NCBI GenBank assembly: GCA_013339765.2
Contig: CM023457.1
Coordinates: 46,023,974-46,087,973 of the forward strand
Origin: Haemaphysalis longicornis
Lineage: Eukaryota > Arthropoda > Arachnida > Ixodida > Ixodidae
Reading direction: 5' to 3'
DNA: 64,000 nt
Shown here: one piece after another, positions 50,915-61,298 of the stretch
Layout of the letters: every line of letters begins with the position of its first letter
How positions within the stretch are numbered: the stretch's first letter is position 1
Notes under the pieces: generated by a model
What the model saw: the letters and a program-made list of their open reading frames with translations, nothing else
Database searches by the model: none
Told to the model about the DNA's origin: nothing
Made by a program: the position numbers and the translations under genes

Positions 50915-51432
50915 GTAAGAGCAATCACAATTAGAGTGAAGGGTGTAACCAATGCGTTACTTTGTAAAAAAACATTGGTCGCCATCCTGCACTACGAAAG
51001 TGGATGCCCAGAGAAGCTGTTGTAAACCACGACAAATGTCGATGGAGGAGGGCATAAAATGTTTCTGGTCCTCTCGGCGGGCTTGTCGCTGGCGGTCGGT
51101 ATTGCCACTAGATAAAGGAAGATAGTACCGGCACTCTTTTCTCCTAATGTCCCGTGCCGCCGCCATGATCCTTGGCCAGTTCGCATTAAGTGGCATTTTT
51201 ACACTGCGACGGTTCGTGGGCGCCGCCATTTTGTTGTTTATGCGTTTGAGTCGGTCAACTCTAGCAGGCTTAGCTTTTCCTCGCCGGCTCTATTGCTGCG
51301 AGCGTCTGACGTCGTTCCGAATGCCAATCAAAGATAACTCGTGGAACAGCTTTTCAGCCGAAGACGTGTGTCCAAAATGAGGCAAATGCTGGGTGCTGCG
51401 TAGCCGGACGCATGCTCTAGGCGTCTTGGGCA

Positions 51433-51670
51433 CCCGCCGCGGTGGCTCAGTGGCTAAGGCGTTCCGCTGCTGAGCACGAGGTCGCGGGTTCGATTCCCGG
51501 CCGCGGCGGCCGCTTTTCTGATGGAGGCGAAAAGCAAAAACGCCCGTGTGTACGAGATTTCGGCGCACGTTAAAGATCCCCAGGTGGTCAAAATTAATCC
51601 GGAGCCCTCGACTACGGCGCGCCTCATCGCCTGCGTTGCGTCGGCGCGTTAAACCCTACCATCAATCAAT
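51433..51670 (+). mobile_element. tRNA-derived SINE (Ruka-like), copy 4, with perfect target duplication
   Basis: A complete copy from CCGCCGCGGTGGCTCAGTGG to a short (ATCA)2-3 tail, flanked by the perfect 14-bp duplication AGGCGTCTTGGGCA (51419-51432 and 51671-51684). The intact duplication and consensus-like body suggest a recent insertion. It lies in the intron between exons D and E. Confidence 0.95.
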
Positions 51671-51684
51671 AGGCGTCTTGGGCA

Positions 51685-53994
51685 AGCACTGCTCTATTTA
51701 GGGACACTAGCTCAGCCTAGCCTTCAAAGATAATCTGCGAACACAACCTTTACCAGGAACATACTGGAGGGCGGGGGTTCATTGTTCACAATTTCTTTAT
51801 CACGATAATGCGGTTTCGATGCTTGTTGTGTTGTATTCAGTAAACGAATTCTGGGCAGTATGTTGTATTCGTGATTAGCCTGAGGCATTCGCACGGCGTT
51901 TTAGATTTTGGCAAATCAGCTGTATCTGCGTGCAAAGATCTTTTTTGCCCACGGCGACGAAACCGTTGGGTGGTAAAGGTATACAACTTTGTTGTAAGAA
52001 GCCCCGCTTATATTTTGATGCTTTGGGTCAGCCCTATTGGAAAGATAACAAGTACCTCTAAAAAAATTGCATAACTTTCTACTTCTAGAGAGCCTAAATG
52101 CATACGATCATAATAATTACTAGGTTTTGTACATAAAATGATAGTAGAGCAGAATTTCTATTTATTTGCAAAAGCATGAAGACATCGCCATACGTATGCG
52201 TAAGAAAGCCACAGTGCAAATTTCTGCTCTGTCGTGCGTTTCGTCTTTGCAACAGTCGCGAACTACTACGCCGAAAATGAATCCAAAGAGGCGGAGGCGA
52301 CGTCTTGTGCACGAAGTCTAATTTGAAATATTGAGAACAAAAGTTTTGCTTAGCGCCCAGCAAAAGTCGAAACGACCCGATGCACCCGAACAATTAGTGC
52401 CCTTACTCCTATTCATTGCCAAAAGGAACATGATAACGCACCTACAGAACACCCATACTATAACGCTCATACAGAGCACCGAGGCCTATGGCAAAATATC
52501 GGAACCGTTCATTCAAAACAAAACTAAGCCTGGCCACACACTGAGAATATGGTGGTTGGCCCATGCCAGAAAGCCGCTCCAACTTCGTATCGGTGGCACT
52601 AATTAAAGTCGGGCTAACGCAGCTGCCTTTAGCTCTTGTGTTTTGAATAGCTGTTGTCAAGTTGTCACCTTACCAAGTCCTCCAGCTCATGTGCCTTTTT
52701 CTGCACAGCGTGATTGCACACCTGCTTGCAGCAAACTTGCTTGAATATTTTGGCAAAAACGATACCTCCGTGAATAAATATTCACTGCCGCAGTGTGCGG
52801 AAGGTTTTGATTTTTTTGCTGAATTTAGGGGGCAAAATTTAAAACTGTATGGTTAGCGTCAGTCCGTCGTCTGAAGAAGAGGAAGAGTGCGATTCGGTTA
52901 ACTGAATTTGTGCACAGTGGTTGATGTGTAGGCACGACTGCTTCGTCAGCCACCACGTTACTGAAGGCTTCAGTAAATGCATTTGCATATACTGTAATTG
53001 ATTCTCCATTATTATCGATTATCGATTTACTGTAATCGATAATATGAATCGATTTGCCATCGATTCATATTACCGTTTTTCTGATAAAAACCGTACAGCA
53101 AATTTCCCCGTGAACTGGAATTTTCGTCTGTGGTTCGCAAACTACAGCACTGGAGTTTCTGCGAGGAAGACGGCAGTCGCAATCGCGCAGACTTTCCTCA
53201 TATATTTTACTTGCTGACTGTCTGCTCGCGTTTGAGCCTATCGGACGCTACCATATTACCCTAGGCAAATCTTGCAAGAAATGTACCCAGCTCGGCGAGA
53301 TTCATAGCCTATGCATCAAAATGTGTCCTGTATTATACTGTCGCGTCATATGATGCAGTGATTATGGTAACAATACTAAGAAGGTAGTGAATGAAATGTG
53401 CTACCAAAATTTATGAGCAAAGCGAGCAGTTTCGTCTACACTACTTGGGAAATATTTGGAGGTTTCAATTTTATATAAATGGCACAGCAATCTTAACAAA
53501 GGCGCCCTAATTTCACAGCTTGCTTGAAAACATTTTTTTGTTTTTTATGGCACAAACGCCTAATCAATAGAGGGCTACTTTACAAGCACCAGGACTCCTC
53601 CCTTACTGAAATATAAAATTCTCCCGCTTGTCACGCAGAATATACGAGAGCTGGCACGTTGTTTCATAGGCTTCATGGAGGTCACACAGGAGAGACACTC
53701 AGGCGCATTATACGTTAAATTTAAAACAATTCAAGGCTCTCTCTGCGTCATAAACTTGAGCAGCCTCAAGAAACATTTTCTAGTTTTATTTGAAAGACAA
53801 TTTAAACAATCTCACGCTGAGTGTTAGGAGAGGGAACAGGCTTTGTATACCAAAAATGGACGTTGGCTTATTTTGAAGCCCTGTTTTAAAATAAGCCGTA
53901 AAGCAATGAGGAAGTATCTTAACCATCGCTCAAAGCAATGTTATTATTTGGTTTGGTTTTAAAAACTTACCCTGACTATTGCAACCTCTTTTAG
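51685..53994. other. Gene 2 intron D-E, right part
   Basis: It contains a cluster of five ATCGAT sites at 53010-53070. Otherwise anonymous. Confidence 0.4.
53010..53070. repeat. Cluster of five ATCGAT motifs in palindromic arrangement
   Basis: ATCGAT occurs five times in about 55 bp, and TTATCGATT / AATCGATAA and ATGAATCGAT / ATCGATTCAT form overlapping palindromes. It could be a simple-sequence product or a binding-site cluster. Confidence 0.6.
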
Positions 53995-54165
53995 GTGACG
54001 CACCTAGTGCTATACCCCACGCATGCAATACATCTGGTACACAAAGGACTGCCACCCACTTTGGACATTAGCAGCTTGGGAAATGTGTTCATTGCAGGAA
54101 GTGCGATCCCGCCGCAAATTATGAGAGGTATTGCAGAGATATTCTCGGAATGTCTATTCACCAAG
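53995..54165 (+). CDS. Gene 2 exon E: acid-binding pocket segment
   Basis: Fifty-seven full codons lie between CCTCTTTTAG and GTAAGG. The reading is VTHLVLYPTHAIHLVHKGLP, then PTLDISSLGNVFIAGSAIPP, and ends AEIFSECLFTK. In ANL enzymes this matches the segment 'VT-x-x-x-x-P-P...(D)LSSL-x-x-x-x-x-GAAP(L/I)'. Here the usual GAAPL is GSAIP. The exon ends cleanly in phase 0, which does not suit exon F (see findings). Confidence 0.88.
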
Positions 54166-56807
54166 GTAAGGCGTTCCAAAGCCATCGGACACGTTGTAGG
54201 GTGTATAAATTCCATACAATATTTACTTTCTTCTGGCTTTCCCTTCAGGCGGCTTCAACGAACCACACTCTGAGTAGCACACCTTTTTGTAGTGGGCGTT
54301 AGGGGTTAGCTGTGTGTTTTTAGTGGCATGAGCGTGGGCTTGAAACCATGCCATATCCTGGAATCCTTGTCAAAGATGACAACTCTTCACGCTATGTTAC
54401 CGGAAACTGTTTTTCGACTGTTACAACACTTGTAATATCCTTTCCTGAAGTTCTTAAAACTACGCTGGTGGAGCCTTGCAGTATACTGACACGCAATAAA
54501 ATAAAAGTAGCCAATTTTGAACCCGACGCAACGTCCTGAATTCGTGTGCCGACATCGTACCTGCGATCCTCCATACACCGTAACCAATGTTCGCGGGCTA
54601 GGTCAGCTAGTTGCCATTTGCACAAATGCCGTAACATGTACCTTCTGTCTCGTCAGATTGTGGTCCAATTCTGTGTTGTCTTATTAAAATCTTGTTAGCA
54701 TCATGACGGTGCACTACGTAAAATTTTTGACAACGGCCGCTTTACTAGGGCTGTCTCTGTGGTATTTATTAGCAACGCTAGAACTACAGGTCGGAAGCCC
54801 AGCTCATAGCAGCAGGACTCGTGAAAGCAATAAAAATATCTGTTGCATTACGTTAAAGTGGATATTCGCGCTATATATACCACTGTGAGAGCCAGTGGTA
54901 GGGTCCCTAGTGGCTACAAGGTTACCCAATAAATTATACCAAAACGAAAGTACTGATTCTACTATAAAGCAACATCATTTCCACATTTTAAACTGCGAAT
55001 GTCGAACCAGTCATGAACTAGTTTTCACTGGAATAAATTCAGGGGGTACCTGGCACAGCGTATTTGTCGAATTGCGGTAGCAAACCATTTCATTTAAAGC
55101 TATAGGCTATCCTCTATGTCTATTAGAGGTCTTTCGCCATTTTTTTTTCAAATTCTGTTACGACAATGCATTCGTCACGAGAAAAAAAGTGTGTGTTGCG
55201 TTTCCGTGGTTTCTTCGCCGTACTGATTTGTTGAGAGATTTTGACAATCACTCTAGCTAACCGTTCATGTATAGTATTAGTCCAAACATCCTTTGGTACG
55301 TTTGCAATTAGAATGCTCTTTCTAGAATTTAAGTCCTCCAGGAGAGCATTGGGCCCTTTTATTAGGTTTGTCCTGATCATGTTGTCTTTGCATCATTTTC
55401 ATCTGTTTGTATTGTTCTTTTAAGAGCGGAACACTTTAAGGAGCCATGAAGAGAAAATACAACTTCGTTTAATTTGAAAGAACTAGGATTCAGTATCTCA
55501 CTCAGCTCCATTACAGCCACAAAAGATGTTTTTTAACAAAAAAAAAGCAAGACGTATTTCCAAACTTTCAAATTTTTCGCCACAGTGACGTGTTATGAGC
55601 AAGAATGACATCATACGGGCCAACAATAAAACATAATTTTCAGTGCGTTAACTGCACGTTAGCATTCAAGTGATGCGGTCAAATGGAACTACAAAGGCCC
55701 CCTTTACAGACGTCAGTCAAGTGTCGGCGCGACAGGTCAATTAGGCGGCCGCCAATCGCACAAACCAGGTTCCCGTGACGTTATGAAAAGTTGCGGAAAA
55801 TTGGCTAGGGATTCGCGACTGCTGCACGTCGTTTTCTTTAATATCTTTGTTATTGTGTCGAACGAAATTCGATGATATTGGTATCATTGTCATCGGGACT
55901 AAGCATCTTCTAATAAACAAAACTTATATGTTTGTCCTTCGTGGCGCCTTTAAAGTCCCGGATTGGTCGTCGCAGCTCGTCCGTGGTCACAGAATCCTAC
56001 GTAACGAGAAACATAACGCATAACGCACCCGAACCGAGGCTTCGAAAAGATCACCGCTTCGCCTGGTCGGTATCTAACCTGAGTCCCCCGCGTTACAAGA
56101 CGATGGGAAGTCAACTGGGCCCCACTGGCACACAGTTCGTCGTATGCAAAGTATTGGGGTGATCCCTGCGCTGTGCCGTAGCCACGGAGGTGGCCGTTGC
56201 TAGCCCGCAAATAAGTACACAATACCATAACATACGAAGTAAATCATTTTTCACGCATTTATTACCCAAAATAATGGAAGTTGAATCAAGTGTAATCTTG
56301 ATAGCCATTTCCAAGAGCTGCGGCAGCATTTCTTTACCACGTCACTACCAACGCCAGTCTGATACTGAACCTCATCAAGAGAAGGCGCCAGAGCCCTTGT
56401 GAAAGATAACTGCTCCGCGCTTGACAGATTTCATGTTGAGTGGGACCGCTTTACTTTTGTTAGTACATTGGTGCGTAACTGTGGAGCGGCTGCTTCTGTA
56501 ATGAGGATGCTCAAATTACTCGTGTAGGCCTCCATACACGTCTTTACAAGAGTTAATCTATTGGAGGCAACAACGCATTGCGAGGTTACCCGTTCTCTCG
56601 GCAAAATCAAGGCTTGGAGATGGTGCAAGGGTTGCGCGTTGAAACTGCATTGTGTAGTCACCGTGGTTCGAATCCCCAACGCAGATAAATTTGTTTTTTG
56701 TATTCTGTGCGCGTATCTTCACGTGGCGTTTATAAATCAATTCTAGGCGAAGTACTTCGAAATCATGCTCCTTCTCCCACTTTGTGTGTTCCTCAAACAT
56801 ATCGCAG
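54166..56807. other. Gene 2 intron E-F
   Basis: Mostly anonymous. A possible tRNA-like segment is listed at 56612-56695. Confidence 0.4.
56612..56695 (+). mobile_element. Possible tRNA-like SINE head
   Basis: GGTTCGAATCC is a perfect Pol III B box. GGTGCAAGGG about 45 nt upstream is a poor A box. A T-rich tail follows. Confidence 0.35.
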
Positions 56808-56908
56808 GTTACGGACTCAGCGAGGTTTGCTCCGCCATTGCGTACACGCGAGGAATGTGCCACGACTTCAAAACTACTGGAACGCCCATACCATGCGTGA
56901 GCATCAAG
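56808..56908 (+). CDS. Gene 2 exon F: A5 motif exon (YGLSE)
   Basis: It follows ATATCGCAG and ends before GTGAGG. The reading is YGLSEVCSAIAYTRG and then HDFKTTGTPIPCVSIK. YG(L/M)(S/T)E is the A5 motif, whose residues contact the acyl group and adenine. GTPIPxxxxK is the next conserved strand. The first two bases must complete a codon begun in the previous exon, but exon E supplies none, so the splice as written is off frame by one. Phase out is 0 and matches exon G. Confidence 0.85.
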
Positions 56909-58897
56909 GTGAGGTATCCCTCCACTTTACACAAGCTGTTTTAGAGCCTCGAAGCAAATCCTTGGATGGCATCATTCCGAATATTTCGTGCGATCTATTG
57001 TAAAACAATCTGACAGCATCCTGCTTAACCTTCGAAAGCAAACATTTCTTTTGATTTTCTCCCAGGTTTTGATGCGGCGCAATGTGTCTCTGTGGCCTGC
57101 TGTGCTCCGCTGTGTTTAACTTACAGTAGATAACTCTAGCTGGCCTCCTCGTATCGCTGCCGCGGGGCCCAGAAATCGCCTCTCGCGGGGAGGAGGTGTG
57201 GGGCGGTCACTAGGTGTAGTTGCACGCGATAATGCTGACCTCCATGCGCACGGGCGAGGCGTCGGGCAAGAGAAGCGACTCCCGAGAAGGTGCCTTAGGG
57301 AACTCCAGTTGCTGCGTTTACCACGTTGTATGTGCTTTGAATGGGTAGCCTCTTGTCCAAGGAGATTGAAACTGGCAGTAGTTCCCCCGGGAGAAAAAGA
57401 AATATTCGAAGAACGCCTACCAAAGTGGTTACATTTAAATAACATCACCCTAGAAATCAACACACTCGGAGGGCTTCGCAATCTCATCTAATTATAGGCG
57501 CTTAGATTTAAGCAGCCACAAAGCATCAATTCAAAACACAGACCCAATTTTTCATGTTTTTCAGCTAGACTAATATATAGTAATGGGTGCATTACGACAG
57601 CCACAGCTGTGAAGTGAGTTACGTACGATTGCGTATTTCTAACCGGCGCAAAATACTACGCAAAACATCGTATTGGATGAACAATAAATGTTGCAAATGC
57701 GTCGTAATTGTCAACGCACTCGCAACTGTTCACACTTTCTTAATTGTTACTACATTTAGTGCGCAAGGTAGATTCACCAGCGTTTTTGGTACACGAAATA
57801 TGTCAGCAAGTATCGGCATTCATGCGTATGCGTAACGCGAACTGAGTCTCTGCTGGAATGACACGTTTTATCCTGGCGGCCTTATAATCCAGGTAGAGGT
57901 TTGTTAGCTTGTTGGCAACGTAAATTAATCTTGCCCCGCAACCAGCACTGCATGTTGCTTTTATTTAAGTATGTGTAAAAAATTCACGCATCGCCACGAA
58001 GTGAATCATGACGAGTTGGCGAAGCATTAGGGATCGTTCTTACCGTAAATAACCCGTGGCATTGCCCACTCGCGCATCTAAATGAGTGACAACGCCTGTG
58101 TACAGTATATACCATTCCAATCCAATCGAATTCGATACAATTCAATTTAATCCGATTCATTTCAATCCAATCCAATCCAAATACAATTCAATCCAATCCA
58201 ATCCAAAGCTCCTCGCGCATGCGCAACACCGTGTACACGGACGCCAAGCCCCGGACAAAGCGAGGTCCTAAGGTGCTTCGCCCCTAAAATAAAGTACCAC
58301 ACACGGTAACAGAGACATACCGAGAGACGCGTCCAGAAAATAGGGACGGCAATCACTAGATGGAACGAATAAATCAGGAAAATTGCCGATCCCTGAAACA
58401 GGCCTTCCTCCTGCAGTGCACTGAAGTAGGCTGTTGACGGTAACGATGATATTGACATCTGTGTAGGCGATGAACACCGTGCAGCTAACTACTTTCAGTG
58501 AGGTTTTTTGTGCAATTTTAGTGCAATGTCCTCTCTCTTCTTGAACTAGAAAAGTGCGAGTTTTCCCCACGGAAGTTGTTAAATTTAATTAAGAACAAAC
58601 TCATTACAAACAAGCGTGCTCAGACAGCTTCGTGTTTCATTCCCATTATAGGTGCTTCGATTTAGGCAGTCATGGAGCCTTGATCAAAAACAAAGGGCCG
58701 ATTTTTAATGTAAGGGTTCAGTAGTTGAGCTAAACAAATACGTAGTAATTGGAGCTGATAGACGACCACAGCTGCAAAGTGAATGAAGCACAATTGCGTA
58801 TTGCTAATACGCGCAAAATATTAGGCAAAGTTTTGTATTGGCAAAACAAGAAATGTATACTTATTTGATGTGCTAACTTCTTGATCGAATATGGCAG
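56909..58897. other. Gene 2 intron F-G
   Basis: It contains the AATCC-type simple repeat at 58110-58206. Nothing else was recognised. Confidence 0.4.
58110..58206. repeat. Degenerate (AATCC)n / (AATTC)n simple repeat
   Basis: Runs such as CAATCCAATCCAATCCAA recur with AATTC variants. The order of units is irregular, as in an ageing microsatellite. Confidence 0.85.
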
Positions 58898-59042
58898 GTA
58901 TTGGATGTTGTCACAAGAAAAAAGCTTGGACCAGGAAAGTGCGGTGAGATATGTATCAAAGGTCCCACATGCTTCAAAGGCTACCTTGACAACCCCGATG
59001 CAACAGCAGAAATATATGACGATGAGGGTTACGTAAAGTCAG
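58898..59042 (+). CDS. Gene 2 exon G: A6 region
   Basis: It is bounded by TATGGCAG and GTCAGT, phase 0 in and phase 1 out. It reads VLDVVTRKKLGPGKCGEICI, then KGPTCFKGYLDNPDATAEIY and DDEGYVKSG. GE(I/L)xxxGPxxFxGYxxxPxAT is the A6 pattern, and the final KSG joins exon H to give KSGDTGYYS, the complete A7 motif. Intact. The equivalent exon of gene 1 must lie left of the window. Confidence 0.92.
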
Positions 59043-59690
59043 GTCAGTACTCTATTTTTACGACGTATTTCTTGTTATCGTTCCCTCAAAGATTGAATCA
59101 GTTGTGTAATAGGTGGCCGCAGTATTTTGTTTGCATTTAGGTCAAACGTAGACAACTTTCTGCATTTGGTATTTTAAAATGATTAAAAATTGCTTCTGGT
59201 TCTAATGTTGAGGCGCGTGTTCACGCATTCACCTAAACTGAATTATCATATTTTAATATTTTTTTAAAGAAATGTGTTGCCCATTACGATACTCGCTAAT
59301 CCAACGTTCTAGCAAAGCGCGAACTGCAGAGTCTTCTCGGCGACGGCGCGCACCTGCTGCATCGGCGGTGCACACATCTCGATTCTGACTACTGCCGCGC
59401 TGAGCCTTTGCTACCTCGGTCCGTTCGGCAGCAGCGGTAGCAAACGAATTGATCGCGTCATCGGCGAACGCACCACAGTGCTGCCAATCTGGTGGTATCT
59501 CGCACCGTGCCGCCGCCGCCACGTTAGATGTCTCGCCCGGTACCCTCGCATACCTTCCTATCTCACATACCTTCGCCCTACCCTTCTCCGCTTTCCTGCT
59601 TGCCTTATCTTCGGTGTCCTCTTCGTTCGCTCGGTTACAACGAGGCCGACGGCGAGAAACGACGCGAAGCTACAGGACTGGGCGCTTAAA

Positions 59691-60060
59691 GGAGTACTGA
59701 CACGAAATTTCTCGCTTTCAGTTTTTATTCTGTAAATAATGCCTATTGGCCCAGTAATTACGAAAATCGAACCGAAAGCCGTCAACCGCCAACACAGAAT
59801 TAATTACAGCACGTTTATTGCAACCAGTTTTAAATTTGGTCGCCGCGCGGGAGAATGGCCGTTCGAAGGCCAGCCTGCAAGCGGGCCTGCCTTACGTCAC
59901 AGTCTCACCCGTGACGTCAGGGACGTTCGCCGCATCGTCTGCTACGATTGCACATGGTCCGCACTCGCCCGCGCAGTCGACATGTCGTCTGAATCGTCAG
60001 ACTCGGATGAGTCGCTGCCACCCGAAAGACAGAGCAACTTTTTTTGGCCAGGCGATTAGG
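59691..60060 (+). mobile_element. Left end of a TTAA-type repeat element
   Basis: GCGCTTAAAGGAGTACTGAC begins a block with the same TTAA-AGG(N)...ACTGA layout as the element at 44826. It runs into a short open reading MSSESSDSDESLPPE ending NFFWPGD. The matching right end was not found. It lies in intron G-H. Confidence 0.4.
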
Positions 60061-60149
60061 CCGGCGTTGTCTTCGCCGTCGTCCGTTTTTTAATATCACT
60101 GCGGCTCGAACCGGTGGAGACCGTGATAGCAACAGCTTGTCGCCACTCT

Positions 60150-60560
60150 TATAATCAATCTGATCGCGAAAAAGAAGCTCCACATGCGAGAAAGTAGATG
60201 TTAGTGTGGTGAAAAATTGTGCTAGGGGTTGTTATCGGCGCTGAATTTTAAAGCGGCGTTCAGATATTTGCCGCGATGGTAAGCCTACGCTGACCGGCAG
60301 CGGAGGTTCGGTGCTCCGACTCAGCACTGCCGGCACCGCGGTGCGGCGAGCGGCCGAAAGATGGCGCCACCTGCCCGCTAGAATCAAAACAGGCCACGGC
60401 AGATGTCTTGGTGACCGGTCACTGAAACGGAAATTATCGCCAAAATAAAGCTCAGTATGTGAAAAAGGGGATGATAGTGTGGTGAAAAGTTGTGTAAGGG
60501 ATGGTCATTCGCAGTTGTACAGATACCGGCGATCAAATATTCGCAACGATACTAAGCCTG
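60150..60560. repeat. Two diverged copies of a ~125-bp unit, ~267 bp apart
   Basis: GTGTGGTGAAAAATTGTG near 60210 and GTGTGGTGAAAAGTTGTG near 60477 lie in matching contexts. Before each stands a CGC(G/C)AAAA..AAGCTC block, and after each a ...ATATTTGC/ATATTCGC-GC-A segment with GGTAAGCC/TACTAAGCC. This is probably an internal duplication of a transposon. Confidence 0.55.
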
Positions 60561-61025
60561 AAATTCCCAACACCCAAGCTGACGCAAGCAACGCCGAGCC
60601 CGCTGGCTTGGGCGACAGTTGTTGCGGCCGCCGCCGCGCACGAACTCAGTCCACGATTAGCGCTGCATGTCGTCGCGTGGAAAATAATGCATCTTGGCGT
60701 CGTCGTCGATTTGCTCGGACAGGCTTCCAAGAGCAGTACTTCGCATTCCGCGAGCTTGCCATAGCACAACTTGGTCGAGGTCGGCGACGCGCTCCGCCGC
60801 GTCGCCGCGGTGCGCGTCGACATCGCGCACCGCGCGGTGCCGGCACCGCGCAGTTTTCAGCACCAGTGCAAGGGAACACCATGCGCCGGCCACGAACTAA
60901 AGAGCAAAGGCGTCGAACACGCAAAGTGCGCAAAGTTTACAAGCAGCCCTTATTGCGTACAAAATAGTACAAAGTTAAATTATATATGCTGTATTGCTGT
61001 TCAGTGTAAGCACACTTTTTTCTAG

Positions 61026-61298
61026 GCGACACGGGCTATTACTCAGCGTGTGGAGAGTTGTACGTCTTGGACAGAATCAAAGACTTGGTAAAGTGCATGG
61101 ACCTACAAGTGGCCCCAGCGGAACTGGAGGAACTACTTCAGGACCACGCAGACGTTGCGCAGGCTGCTGTCGTAGGCGTACCTCACAGCACCCTCGGAGA
61201 GGCAGCCAGGGCATTTGTTGTCCTCAAGACTGAGGCCCGACCGAAAACCACCCAGGAAGAGGAGTCCAAGCAGCAAGAATTGGTGAAATATATTGAGA
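61026..61298 (+). CDS. Gene 2 exon H: A7-A8 region, paralogue of the gene 1 exon at 1558
   Basis: It starts after TTTTTTCTAG and ends before GTAAGC. It is 273 bp, phase 1 on both sides, the same as the gene 1 exon. It reads GDTGYYSACGELYVLDRIKD, then LVKCMDLQVAPAELEELLQD and HADVAQAAVVGVPHSTLGEA. The A7 Asp and the DRIKD hinge are present. The usual K-Y-K-G of the A8 loop is K-C-M-D, as in gene 1. The exon is intact. The terminal exon was not recognised in 61299-64000. Confidence 0.93.

Larger units (their letters stand above)
38117..61298 (+). pseudogene. Gene 2: tandem paralogue of gene 1, eight exons seen, with two apparent frame lesions
   Basis: Eight exons in the order expected for an acyl-CoA synthetase / 4CL / luciferase-like protein lie between 38117 and 61298. 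Together they cover about 458 of an expected 540-550 residues. The N-terminal exon (about 45 residues) was not identified upstream of 38117. The last exon, equivalent to 8329-8474, is not recognisable before 64000. All introns begin GT and end AG. Two features break the frame. Exon C switches frame near 48316. Exon E ends in phase 0 although exon F needs one incoming base. Both could be single missing G residues, so assembly error is a real alternative to pseudogenisation. Every exon still keeps family motifs, so any inactivation is recent. Confidence 0.55.

Noticed and set aside
60479..60967. 162-codon Arg-rich reading
   Set aside because: It comes from GC-rich repeat sequence in a gene 2 intron; no domain, and several overlapping frames are equally open.
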